NCBI RefSeq assembly: GCF_019583405.1
Contig: NZ_SZUU01000002.1
Coordinates: forward strand, 124,001-188,000
From: Bacteroides fragilis
Lineage (GTDB): Bacteria; Bacteroidota; Bacteroidia; Bacteroidales; Bacteroidaceae
Length of the DNA stretch: 64,000 nucleotides
Direction: 5' to 3'
The translations under genes and the position numbers were made by a program. The notes under the pieces were generated by a model. That model did not search any database. It was not told the origin of the DNA and was given only the letters and a program-made list of their open reading frames with translations. Position 1 is the stretch's first letter. Each line of letters starts with the position of its first letter. Shown here piece after piece: positions 1 to 8,227 of this stretch.

Positions 1-1647
1 TTCGTCTGTTGTACCTTCCAGATACTCACTTCCGCACCAATAAGTCCCGGACAACGGTGTGAACCCGCGCAATTTTTCCAAACTTCCCTGATTCACATAG
101 ATAAACGCCAGTTCCGAGAGTCGCGGAAGTCTCCAGTCATCGAATCCGTCTTCTTCCAGATCGCGGCATAGGTCAAAGGCTGTCAACGCAGTCCCGGTCT
201 TCCACGGAATGGTCTCATTACCCAATTCATTCACCATATCACTGCCGGAAACCATCAGAGAGGGAAAGGTACCTTCATAGTTAAGGGCATCCGGCACTGT
301 AGAATATAATTCCCCGTTTTGTCCTCCCATGATATTCGGAGAGTAGAAACTATTTCCTTCCTTATAAAAATCATTGTAATCGAATGAGAAGTTATAGCCA
401 GTCCAAAGAGACTTCTTCTTGGGAATTCGCTGTGAGGAACCCGCAGCGTAAGTCCAGTCCAGGTTCTCACCATTAAATCCCTGATAATTCAGGTAATATC
501 CCGAAATGGAAGGTACAGAGGCCGATTGCCCCGTAGTCCATGGTTCAAGAGTGGTTTCGAAACCTAAATTTTTCGGCTTGCTGTTGTACGCAAGATCGGC
601 GGTCGCATAACCTGCAGCCTTCACGCTCTTGATGGTAAACTGGTATACGTGGTTACGCAGGATATTCATTTTGTCCCGGCTTCCCTCGTCGTAAGTGAAG
701 TCTACGCGGTAGAATGTTTCAGTGGTCGAACCGTTATACTTTCCTCCTACGATAATTGCAAGGCGCTGGGTATGTTTGTCATCATATACTCCCCCCCATA
801 ACAAATCGGCTTCGGGCAGATAGATTTTTTCCGCGCAATAGGTGCTATTGGTGATATACGCGCTACCATACGTCTTTGTTTCCGTATCTCCGACAGGCGA
901 AGGTTTGTTGATGGTCAATACCCCTGCCGAAGAAGAGAAGTTGTTTTCTACGGGCATGTACGCGTATTGCTTTCCATCTTTCCATATCTGCACCTGGGTC
1001 ATGGAAAACGGCACTTTACCTTTGGTCCATGTATTGCCATTGGCGTTTTTAGTCCCTATGCCGATGTCTACCCGAGCCACTGCACGTACCAGTGATACGG
1101 TGCCGAGATCCATCGTCTCATTAATGATTTGAGGAGTTCCATCTTTAGCTATCCCGAACATCGGAAACGGCTGTGTAGCAGTAAATTCCGGTACATTGCT
1201 TTCCCCGGTAAGCTTCGTGCTCAGGCAGGCTTGTTGCACTTCCGCATAGCTCCTTCCCGCCATACGATAAAAGATTCCGTAATCACCATCGGGGAAGTTG
1301 GCTACGATGACAAGCTTGTATTTATCATTGTTATCTACGCTCTGCAACAGTGTGGCGCTGTATTTTCCGGCACCCGCATCAGAAGCGGTACCTATACCCA
1401 CATGACGCAAGGTACCGAAGGCATTTCCATTTGCATTGAATTGAAGAATACAAAGGGACTTAATGGCCGAAGCGGTATCATCATTATCCATTGTCGTTCC
1501 GCTATTGGCGGCGGATACGGACAGGTTGATGATGGTAGAATCCGCAGACGGGGAGAACGAATCGTCCTGCTGACATGATATTTGAAATATCATTGCAGCA
1601 ACAATCATTGCCCACTTGCTTAAATTCGATGTATGCTTATTCTTCAT
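1..1647 (-). CDS. Fimbrial tip-like lipoprotein, 3' end outside the window
   Basis: Reading frame open from an ATG at 1647 to the window edge (549 codons seen, no stop). The N-terminus is a lipoprotein signal with the lipobox Cys at residue 25 (FQISC), followed by a long secreted beta-rich region of the Mfa/fimbrillin type. Near the visible end is a DxxDDWRLPRLSEL stretch and a TYWCGSEY stretch, as in the Lcl/FGE-like C-terminal domains found on Bacteroidales fimbrial tip proteins. It is the third gene of a minus-strand set after the major subunit (2731-3966) and the Mfa2-like anchor (1693-2595), the usual position for an accessory or tip protein. Role inferred: exposed adhesin at the pilus tip. 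The family call is from motif recognition only, and the C-terminus is not visible. Confidence 0.7.
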   Translation of the reverse strand, partial: MKNKHTSNLSKWAMIVAAMIFQISCQQDDSFSPSADSTIINLSVSAANSGTTMDNDDTASAIKSLCILQFNANGNAFGTLRHVGIGTASDAGAGKYSATLLQSVDNNDKYKLVIVANFPDGDYGIFYRMAGRSYAEVQQACLSTKLTGESNVPEFTATQPFPMFGIAKDGTPQIINETMDLGTVSLVRAVARVDIGIGTKNANGNTWTKGKVPFSMTQVQIWKDGKQYAYMPVENNFSSSAGVLTINKPSPVGDTETKTYGSAYITNSTYCAEKIYLPEADLLWGGVYDDKHTQRLAIIVGGKYNGSTTETFYRVDFTYDEGSRDKMNILRNHVYQFTIKSVKAAGYATADLAYNSKPKNLGFETTLEPWTTGQSASVPSISGYYLNYQGFNGENLDWTYAAGSSQRIPKKKSLWTGYNFSFDYNDFYKEGNSFYSPNIMGGQNGELYSTVPDALNYEGTFPSLMVSGSDMVNELGNETIPWKTGTALTAFDLCRDLEEDGFDDWRLPRLSELAFIYVNQGSLEKLRGFTPLSGTYWCGSEYLEGTTDE

Positions 1648-1692
1648 ATTCTATACTTTATCTTCAGTATTTATAGTCCACCGTCCGGTGAT

Positions 1693-2595
1693 TTAATTAT
1701 ATTCTTTCCAGACAGTCTCTTCTCCCCATGCGGTGAGTTCTACCTCTACACTGACACTCAATTTGAAATCCAACAGCACGTTCAGTGTTTGTCCCACTAC
1801 CGGGATGATAGGCTGGTGGCTGCTGTCCGTGTTCAGACTTCTAAGCAGATCACCGTTACGATAGATATCTATGGTCAGCCCTTTGTTTTCTTCCAGAGTA
1901 GGAAACAGATTGAAAGGAGGAATTTTATAATCTTTTCCCGCTTCAAAACGGGGCGAAAATTGATAGGAAGCGGGAGCACCGCTATAATGACCTTCAAAAT
2001 CCAGGCGGCTGGCAGTTTCATGCACAACGAGCGAATAATCGCCGTCATTGTTTTCACTAAGAAGTTCCAGACCGCGTACGGTTATATTCATTGACGCCAC
2101 CATCCGTGAAACAGCCAGGGCCTGTTCCTCTATGCGGGCGGACGTCGAAGTATTTTCTATCTTAAGCTCTCCATAGAATAAATCGGCCGGAGAGGTGAAT
2201 GTGCTCTTCCCTACCCTTGTAGGCACAGAGGGTTTCAGAGATATGAAACCGCCGGAGAGCGGATCGCCCTTTTTCAGGGGGCTGACGAGCATCGTACCGT
2301 CTTGCGTATTACACAAAGCTATGCAATGGAGGCTGGGAATACCCGGATAATTCAGCATGACAGGTTCTTTGCTGTTTGTTGGAAGAATATCTAACAACAG
2401 GTCTTTGTCATCAAATACATAGAGACTCATATCCTTGATGGCTTCCTGCGAAATTCCGGCAGGAAGTTTCACTTTTAGAGGAACACCCTTGAAACAATCG
2501 TCGTTATTTTCAGCTATGCATCCCGATAACAGCAATAGTGTGAACATAAAATATAATATCCCCGGCATGAACCGGAATTTGTAGTCACCTGTCAT
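1693..2595 (-). CDS. FimB/Mfa2-type fimbrial anchor lipoprotein
   Basis: 300 residues with a lipoprotein signal (TLLLLSGC, Cys26) followed by a DDCFKGVPLKVKLPAG region, which resembles the opening of Mfa2/FimB anchoring subunits. In P. gingivalis, Mfa2 and FimB anchor the fimbria to the outer membrane and limit its length. The rest fits two beta-sandwich domains (fimbrillin fold): DMSLYVFDDKDLLLD, then a second half ending in VEVELTAWGEE. It lies between the major subunit gene upstream and the tip-like gene downstream on the same strand. A second ATG at 2568 gives a more compact signal peptide and may be the true start. Confidence 0.75.
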   Translation of the reverse strand: MTGDYKFRFMPGILYFMFTLLLLSGCIAENNDDCFKGVPLKVKLPAGISQEAIKDMSLYVFDDKDLLLDILPTNSKEPVMLNYPGIPSLHCIALCNTQDGTMLVSPLKKGDPLSGGFISLKPSVPTRVGKSTFTSPADLFYGELKIENTSTSARIEEQALAVSRMVASMNITVRGLELLSENNDGDYSLVVHETASRLDFEGHYSGAPASYQFSPRFEAGKDYKIPPFNLFPTLEENKGLTIDIYRNGDLLRSLNTDSSHQPIIPVVGQTLNVLLDFKLSVSVEVELTAWGEETVWKEYN

Positions 2596-2730
2596 AATGG
2601 ATATTCTTTCTTGTTTTTAATCTTTGCTGAAAACGGTAATGTGCCCGAATGTGGATTACAATCGGGCACATGCCGATTTCTGAGAATATTTTTATTGTTT
2701 AATTATAAAGAATAAAGGGGGATGCGAGGA

Positions 2731-3966
2731 TTATTGGAAATCTTTTGTGATTTCGGCGGTTGTCGTCCAGGCTGCTTTAGTTACAGTAACCGTAACCGAA
2801 GCGTCTACACTCGGCTTAGTCGGATCGTCACCACCGCCACCTGCGTTGCCGCCGGGTTTAAAATCACCTTTCAAAGACAGAGACATGTCATAAGTCTTTC
2901 CGGCTGTAAGAAGAGGTTGAGAAATACCATTAGTTCCTTTTTCACCAAAATACATTGTAAAGTACCTGGTCAAAAGATCACCCACTTCTGTTGACTGGTC
3001 TTTTGATCTCCATACAACTTCAATAACAAGACCGGTCGGATGGGTAGAAGCAGGGGAATTTTCAAACAGATACCAGGATTTACTTGCAAGGGCGTTATCT
3101 ATTTGATTGGCATTAGCAGTGCTCTCCTTAAGATCCGCAGCGACTGCAAGATAATCATCTGTTTGCTTCGGCTCATTGTCGCCTGTCCATTGCCACGGTG
3201 CAGTACCCCATGACCCACCACCTGCAAAAGCGTAAGCCTGCGGAACAAATCCTCCCCACGAGGCGTCTACAGTATTGGCCGGAATAAGAGGTGATTTTGT
3301 CTGGGCTGTCATCATATAAACCTTTTTAATGGTAAACCATTTGGAGGCATCAGTTTTCAATTCTGTTTCAGTAGCAGCATAATGCTGGTTAGCTGTCCAT
3401 GCAATCTTTACAGTCTTTACTCTGGCTGATACGAAATGTAGCTGAACGGTTGCCGTACCTACATTATCATTAAATGCGATTTCCCCCATTCCACTTGAAT
3501 ACAAATTGTCCTTGCTCTGGTTTACAGTATAAGTAAGATCGGGAGCAGTGCCGGTAGTATTAATAGAAGAGAAATCGAGTTTTTGGAGTTGGGAAAGACT
3601 GGCTATACCATTAAATGTGCCATCACCGGTCTTATCACCAAGATTGGCAATTACAACTACTTCAGCGGCATCCGTAGTAGTGGTTATCGGATTATTGATA
3701 TCAGCAGCCGCTATAAACTTTGGGGCACCTACGATAAAGCCTGTCTGGTTAAAGAAAAATACAGTAACATCCTTAATGTCAGCTCCGTTTTCGGTAGCAG
3801 CTTCCGAGCCACCCGCTACTCTTGTGTTTACTCCATCTCCTTCCAGTTTAAGAATCACTTGCGCCTTGGGGGCATCATTCCCCGTAGGAGCCACATCATC
3901 ATTTTGTGAACAACTTGCCAATGCCGCTATCGCGCACACCGACAATAATAAACTTTTTACTTTCAT
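2731..3966 (-). CDS. Major fimbrial subunit, Mfa1/fimbrillin-like lipoprotein
   Basis: 411 residues. Lipoprotein signal with lipobox LASC (Cys19), then SQNDD. The body resembles fimbrillin-type subunits: an N-terminal QVILKLEGDG strand, a DVTVFFFNQTG strand, and a Gly-rich linker (GGNAGGGGDDP) before a last beta strand VTVTVTKAAW. In this family lipidated precursors are exported, cleaved and polymerised by donor-strand exchange. It is the first gene of the fimbrial operon. No TAnnTTTG box is visible between its start and the left inverted repeat (4042-4062) on the minus strand. Its promoter probably comes from the invertible segment after inversion, so the gene looks OFF in this orientation. 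Confidence 0.8.
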   Translation of the reverse strand: MKVKSLLLSVCAIAALASCSQNDDVAPTGNDAPKAQVILKLEGDGVNTRVAGGSEAATENGADIKDVTVFFFNQTGFIVGAPKFIAAADINNPITTTTDAAEVVVIANLGDKTGDGTFNGIASLSQLQKLDFSSINTTGTAPDLTYTVNQSKDNLYSSGMGEIAFNDNVGTATVQLHFVSARVKTVKIAWTANQHYAATETELKTDASKWFTIKKVYMMTAQTKSPLIPANTVDASWGGFVPQAYAFAGGGSWGTAPWQWTGDNEPKQTDDYLAVAADLKESTANANQIDNALASKSWYLFENSPASTHPTGLVIEVVWRSKDQSTEVGDLLTRYFTMYFGEKGTNGISQPLLTAGKTYDMSLSLKGDFKPGGNAGGGGDDPTKPSVDASVTVTVTKAAWTTTAEITKDFQ

Positions 3967-4041
3967 TCAGCGATTTTTTAATTAAAAAATTGATAACTTA
4001 TTTATTTTTAGATTTAAACATTTCTTTTACATTCATTAAAG

Positions 4042-4062
4042 CTCTATTCCGTAATAGAGATG
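4042..4062 (+). repeat. Left inverted repeat of the fimbrial inverton
   Basis: Contains CTCTATTCCGTAATAGAG (4042-4059) and extends to 4062 with ATG. It matches the reverse complement of 5272-5292 at all 21 positions. The 18-bp core is itself an imperfect palindrome: two 7-bp arms, CTCTATT and AATAGAG, around an asymmetric CCGT centre. This is the layout of a tyrosine recombinase core site, where the asymmetric centre sets direction. Confidence 0.9.
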
Positions 4063-4173
4063 TATTACAGGTGAAAACGATTTTAAAAGCATGATTGACA
4101 ACTTGTTACGAGTGCTCTATTCTTAAGGAATATTGAATAATCACAGAGAGATTTCTTCTTTACAATAGAATTA

Positions 4174-4226
4174 GCAGTGTTTCAATATGATATGGATTCA
4201 TTATCGACATGATGTTGAAACATTGC
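4174..4226. repeat. Inverted repeat upstream of the AraC gene (possible operator)
   Basis: GCAGTGTTTCAA (4174-4185) and TTGAAACATTGC (4215-4226) are a 12-bp inverted repeat with one G/T-type mismatch and a 29-bp spacer, ending 38 bp before the regulator ATG. A further TGAAAC follows at 4227-4232. It may be an autoregulatory binding site or an mRNA hairpin; the sequence does not decide. Confidence 0.5.
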
Positions 4227-4264
4227 TGAAACAAAACGAGAAAAACCAATAAAAAGAATAGCCT

Positions 4265-5143
4265 ATGAATAAGAAAACATCGCTGAACAAACTGCTCTAT
4301 ATGCAAGAGCATTTGTCATGTAGAAATTACCGTGAGGAACTGGAAAACGGATTCAAATATCTTGAGTTTGAAGAGGATGAAGTCATACTGGAAAAGGAGA
4401 TTATATGGAACCATATCGTATTCCTGCTCGAGGGAGAATGTGTCATTAACTATAATCAGTTCAAAGATAGGAAATTCCGGGCCGGATCGATTATTTTATT
4501 ACCCAAGATGGCTACAGTGAAAATAGAAGTAACGGCAGATTCCCGCTTGCTTTCATTGTCGTTCGGCATCCCTTTAAACCTTTGTGACAAGTTTGCATTG
4601 CAATCGCTGACAGAACTTTGTAGTAAATTCGATTATAATTTTGAACCGGTCGATATACGTTATCCGCTTCCTCCTTTTTTAGAGCTTGTAACGCATTGCC
4701 TGAAACAGAAGATGGACTGCGGGCATTTCCATAGTTTGTTGCAGCAGGAATTGTTTTTTTTACTGCGTGGATTTTATACCAAGGAAGAACTGGCACGCTT
4801 ATTTTATCCAATTCTGGCAACCGAATTGTCATTCAAAGATTTTATCATCGAAAACTGTACCAAAGTAAATAATGTAAATGAACTCATTTCCCTTTCAAAC
4901 ATGGGAAAATGTAACTTTCACAGCAAGTTTAAGCAGGTATTCGGAGTTACTGCCAAACAATGGTTGCTGAAACAACGCAACCAACGCATATTAAATAAGG
5001 TGATGGCATCGGAGACTACGATTGGAGAGTTGATGGAAGAGTTCAATTTTGATTCCCAGGCTCATTTTACGCATTACTGCAAACAGCATTTCGATTGTAC
5101 GCCACGAGAACTGATTATAAAGTATCAGACTATGACTCAGTAG
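4265..5143 (+). CDS. AraC-family regulator inside the invertible segment
   Basis: 292 residues. The N-terminal 150 residues fit a cupin-like sensor arm (GECVINYNQFKDRKFRAGSIILLP). The C-terminal 100 residues carry the two HTH units of AraC proteins (NELISLSNMGKCNFHSKFKQVF and IGELMEEFNFDSQAHFTHYCKQHF, CTPRELI). The gene lies wholly between the two inverted repeats, so it would turn over with the promoter. It is a paralogue of the regulator at 6927-7787: both share FxxFYTxEExA in the middle and SHF/THYCKQH at the end. Inferred role: control of the fimbrial operon or of the recombinase. No clear TAnnTTTG promoter precedes it. Confidence 0.85.
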   Translation: MNKKTSLNKLLYMQEHLSCRNYREELENGFKYLEFEEDEVILEKEIIWNHIVFLLEGECVINYNQFKDRKFRAGSIILLPKMATVKIEVTADSRLLSLSFGIPLNLCDKFALQSLTELCSKFDYNFEPVDIRYPLPPFLELVTHCLKQKMDCGHFHSLLQQELFFLLRGFYTKEELARLFYPILATELSFKDFIIENCTKVNNVNELISLSNMGKCNFHSKFKQVFGVTAKQWLLKQRNQRILNKVMASETTIGELMEEFNFDSQAHFTHYCKQHFDCTPRELIIKYQTMTQ

Positions 5144-5225
5144 TTTTTTGCCTGAATTGTGCCAATAAGTACAAAATGTGAAAAAAAACATTCTTTTTGG
5201 CAATAAATATAAATAACGGATGGTC

Positions 5226-5233
5226 TATCTTTG
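5226..5233 (+). promoter_or_regulatory. Outward-facing -7 promoter box at the inverton's right end
   Basis: TATCTTTG followed by CACCC matches the Bacteroides -7 consensus TAnnTTTG. The nearest TTTG upstream (5196-5199) is 26 bp away instead of the usual 19-21, so the -33 element is weak. In this orientation it fires towards the 3' end of the recombinase gene (antisense). After inversion it would fire into the fimbrial operon. Confidence 0.65.
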
Positions 5234-5271
5234 CACCCAGAAGCACAAAGAACCTATGATTTTGAAGCCTG

Positions 5272-5292
5272 CATCTCTATTACGGAATAGAG
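5272..5292 (-). repeat. Right inverted repeat of the fimbrial inverton
   Basis: Exact reverse complement of 4042-4062. It lies 37 bp from the stop codon of the adjacent recombinase gene and about 40 bp downstream of the outward promoter box at 5226-5233. Confidence 0.9.
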
Positions 5293-5329
5293 TGTCATAA
5301 AACACATTTTTTAGTAAGATTACCATTCA

Positions 5330-6550
5330 TTATAATAAGCTGTTAATCATACCGTTAATCCTCTCAAGATTAGTCTGATCAAGCTCTTTCAGATATACTT
5401 GGGTCATTTCTTCTTTCGTGTGTCCCAAGCCGGTGCTGATCGTAGCAACGGACGCGCCATATTCTCTCGCCAGCGTTGCCCAGGTATGGCGGGCGGTATA
5501 TGTTGTCAGTGACGGAGCAATACCCAAATTCTTGGATATGGTTTTTAAATGCCTGTTTGTCCGCCCTAAAGCTACGCGGTATTGTTCATATTCGTTTTTA
5601 TCCGTTTTGGGGTTAATAACAGGTTTGATGACGGGAAACACATAGCCGTCCACATTCTCTTTATTAATCCCGTATTCATCCAGAATAGCCTGAATCTGGG
5701 GAGTAATTGTTATTTGAATAGTCTGTTTGGACTTATGCCTCCTATAGCTTATTGAATTTCCACAAATATTTTTCCATTTTAAAAAAATAATATCCACAAA
5801 AGCCATTCCCTGAGCATAAAAGCCAAATAAAAAAAGAGCCCGGGATTGCATCAGCTCCGGATTGGATTCAAGACCGGATTGCGTTAACCGCAACATCTGC
5901 TCTTTATCCAAGGCCCGTTTTATAGTTTTGCATGGTTTAGTGCAAATGTCTTTGAACGGATAATCGCATTTGGGCACGAAACCGTCTTTTACGGCCAGGT
6001 TATATAAGGTCCGGAAATTGCGCATATAATATGCCTCCGTATTCTCACTGGCTCCATTGCAAGATAAGAAGTCCTTGTAACAAGTTACGAACCGTTGGTT
6101 GATCTGGGACATTTTCACCTGATTTGAGCCGATAAATTTAGCCAAAGAGGAGCGTGTACTGCGATAAGCTGCCGCAATACCATCTTTTTTCATTGACTTT
6201 TTCCAGGCTATCTGTGAATCGATGAAATCCAATAATATGTATTTCCCGGCAGGCTTGATAGCAACGGCGGCAGCTATGTCTTTCACGGTATAGTCATCTC
6301 CGATGGCTTCAAGCCGCTTTATCTGCAGATAGAGCAACCTGACCGTCTTATGTAGTTCCCGGCTGATCTTGCAATCGGAGTAATTGTCAGAACTAACCTT
6401 TTCAAAAACCGGTATAAATTCATTTTCCTTCATACGGTATTTAGTATATACGATCTCTTTTTTCCTCTGGTGGAGAAGTTGAAATACCACAGGGTAACTT
6501 CCGTCTTTCAATGCTCTCGATTTGTTTAGCTTTAATTTTACTGTTGCCAT
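5330..6550 (-). CDS. Tyrosine recombinase (phage-integrase family), likely DNA invertase
   Basis: 406 residues from the ATG at 6550. The longer open frame to 6619 adds 23 residues unlike the family, and MATVKLKLNKSR is the usual Bacteroides integrase start. Domains: N-terminal Arm/SAM-like region (residues 1-190), then the catalytic domain with TARHTWATLA (box II, with Thr in place of the first His, common in Bacteroidetes), GLGHT and a final Tyr in TQVYLKEL. The box I position reads FYAQGMAFVD, so Gln stands where Arg is classical. The gene ends 37 bp from the right inverted repeat of the fimbrial inverton, which makes it the natural candidate for the inverting enzyme. A -7-like box TATATTTG at 6861-6854 could drive it. 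Confidence 0.85.
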   Translation of the reverse strand: MATVKLKLNKSRALKDGSYPVVFQLLHQRKKEIVYTKYRMKENEFIPVFEKVSSDNYSDCKISRELHKTVRLLYLQIKRLEAIGDDYTVKDIAAAVAIKPAGKYILLDFIDSQIAWKKSMKKDGIAAAYRSTRSSLAKFIGSNQVKMSQINQRFVTCYKDFLSCNGASENTEAYYMRNFRTLYNLAVKDGFVPKCDYPFKDICTKPCKTIKRALDKEQMLRLTQSGLESNPELMQSRALFLFGFYAQGMAFVDIIFLKWKNICGNSISYRRHKSKQTIQITITPQIQAILDEYGINKENVDGYVFPVIKPVINPKTDKNEYEQYRVALGRTNRHLKTISKNLGIAPSLTTYTARHTWATLAREYGASVATISTGLGHTKEEMTQVYLKELDQTNLERINGMINSLL

Positions 6551-6926
6551 AAATTTTAATTTGAGTATAACATAATTAATTTCTTCGGCGACAAAGAAAG
6601 GTGATTTTGACAAATACACACAGTATAAGCACTACCCTTTTATGCTTTAACACCGAGAAAAGAACATGTCGCAAATTGTTCTGAACAAACGCTTTCGGAA
6701 ACTCTGTTAGGACAGACGCTGTTCAAAAGGGAATGGCCCGAAATGGTCATATCACACAGTTTTTTGCTCACGAATCAAGCAAAACCATCACTGTAGAGAT
6801 GCAAATTTGCAACAATACTACCAATCGTTTAAGACTGACTTCTTAATTTGTTGCAAATATAATCGTATATATGCGGACGATAATTACCAATCAGCGCAGA
6901 AATACTGCGAATCAACAACGGGTAAT
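6551..6926. other. Intergenic region between recombinase and second AraC gene
   Basis: About 375 bp without a convincing gene. It holds a minus-strand -7-like box (TATATTTG, 6854-6861, no -33 element at the usual distance) that could serve the recombinase, and a short palindrome around GCAAATTTGC near 6810. Nothing else was recognised. Confidence 0.4.
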
Positions 6927-7787
6927 CTATTTAGATGTAAGATTGTCTTTATTTCCGTTTCTTACCTGCATAGGAGTTCCCCCTAAATGCTGCTTGCAAT
7001 AGAAATTAAAGTGTGAAGAAGTGGCAAATTTAAAATCGTACATAATTTGCTTTAACGGAATATCGGGATCTTTCAATTTCTGAAGGATTTGCTTGGCTTT
7101 ACGGTCTTGCATCCATTTATAAGGAGTTTCATCGAAGTTCTCTTTAAAAAGTTTTTCAAATTGCCTTATACTGTATCCTAACAAATGAGCTAATTCCTTT
7201 GAAGTTTTCACTTTTGAGTAATTACCTAAAATCATTTCAACAAAAAGCGGACTGTTGCCCAATGACATATAAAAAATCTGTGCTATTTCTTCCTGAGTAT
7301 AAAAATATTTGAATAGCAATTGCATTTCTTTGTATTTTAAAAGGTATAAGTGGTGACAGTTTATTCCGGCATCTACATAGTTTTTCATTTGATAAACCAG
7401 ACTTTTCATTTCTTCTTTCATAGGAATACCCCGGCATAGGAATTTTACTGTGCTTTTCCTCTTGGAGAGTATTTTATTTCTCACACTTGAACATGGGAAA
7501 GCCGATGCATTGTACCCTGTAAGGATCAGGGTTGTTTTAGCAATTGCTTTCCATTTAAATTTATTATTCTTGGGTAGGAAGAACATTTCATTTTCCGATA
7601 CAGGACGGTTGATATATTGATTAAAATCAATGATAATACTTCCTGTAAATAAGAAAATAAAATAATTACTTGTCTTACTGTATAGTTCCAGAGATTCCCC
7701 GGCTTTCATTTCGATGTACTGGGGTATAACCTTATAATCCGGAGAATAATAAGGGCATATTAGCTGATTGGGGTTTAAGTTTTGCAT
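6927..7787 (-). CDS. AraC-family regulator, paralogue of the one in the inverton
   Basis: 286 residues. N-terminal cupin-like segment (FIFLFTGSIIIDFNQYINRPVSENEMFFLPK), C-terminal double HTH (KELAHLLGYSIRQFEKLFKENF ... FKFATSSHFNFYCKQHLGGTP). Clear paralogue of the 4265-5143 protein by pattern and length. It follows the recombinase gene on the same strand. Target unknown; it may act on the fimbrial switch or on the divergent Cys/His-rich protein and TonB-receptor pair. A -7 box TATATTTG lies at 7980-7973, leaving a leader of about 180 nt. Confidence 0.8.
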   Translation of the reverse strand: MQNLNPNQLICPYYSPDYKVIPQYIEMKAGESLELYSKTSNYFIFLFTGSIIIDFNQYINRPVSENEMFFLPKNNKFKWKAIAKTTLILTGYNASAFPCSSVRNKILSKRKSTVKFLCRGIPMKEEMKSLVYQMKNYVDAGINCHHLYLLKYKEMQLLFKYFYTQEEIAQIFYMSLGNSPLFVEMILGNYSKVKTSKELAHLLGYSIRQFEKLFKENFDETPYKWMQDRKAKQILQKLKDPDIPLKQIMYDFKFATSSHFNFYCKQHLGGTPMQVRNGNKDNLTSK

Positions 7788-8227
7788 TTATTTTTTATAT
7801 ATGGGTATATAGCAAGGGCATTTACAATTAGCATGCATCTCTTTTCAATAAGACGTATCTCGATATACTTTTAAAGACAAGTAACCAATTATCAGAATTG
7901 CTGTTTTGTTTGTTTTTTAAACACTATATATGGCTCTATTATGGATAGGGCTCATACTGATTTATTTGAATGCAAATATAGACAATAATATTTAATATAA
8001 AGAGCTTATTGTGACGTTTTTTTTAGAAACAGAAGTATAGCAAGGAGTATCTGTTGTGGTAAAAAGATACCGGAAACATAAAGTATTCCGGACAGCACAA
8101 AAAAAATCAAAAGATGAATATATCTCAAAGTAAAATTAGGATATGATTACTTAATTAACATAAAGCGATAACAAAAAAAATATTGAAAAACATATCTTTG
8201 TTCCATTCATTAGGTAAATGGGTGCAA
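7788..8227. other. Divergent intergenic region with promoters
   Basis: 440 bp, AT-rich, no gene. It contains the minus-strand box TATATTTG (7973-7980) for the AraC gene and the plus-strand box TATCTTTG (8193-8200) for the small protein gene. At 7933-7949 is CTCTATTATGGATAGGG, which shares the CTCTATT arm of the inverton site and an imperfect right arm; it may be a degenerate site or chance. Confidence 0.5.
8193..8200 (+). promoter_or_regulatory. -7 promoter box for the small Cys/His-rich protein
   Basis: TATCTTTG followed by TTCC. Its expected start of transcription, about 8207, rules out the longer open frame beginning at 8183 and favours the ATG at 8228. Confidence 0.6.

Larger units (their letters stand above)
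4042..5292. other. Putative invertible DNA segment with AraC-type gene and outward promoter
   Basis: A 1251-bp segment bounded by a perfect 21-bp inverted repeat (4042-4062 and 5272-5292). Inside are a complete AraC-family gene (4265-5143) and a strong Bacteroides -7 box (TATCTTTG, 5226-5233) pointing out of the right end. Outside the left end is a fimbrial operon without a visible promoter; outside the right end is a tyrosine recombinase gene. After inversion the -7 box would lie at 4101-4108 on the minus strand, about 130 nt before the fimbrial start at 3966. This is the layout of known Bacteroides invertible promoters. Seen: repeats, genes, promoter box. Inferred: that it flips, and that the present state is OFF. 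Confidence 0.8.

Noticed and set aside
842..2094. Plus-strand open frames of 96-153 codons
   Set aside because: They lie antisense to the fimbrial tip-like and anchor genes, have no family pattern and no promoter box; shadows of the real genes.
4042..6550. Integrative element or prophage remnant around the recombinase
   Set aside because: No other mobile-element genes, and no direct repeats or attachment sites; the inverted repeats fit a local invertase.
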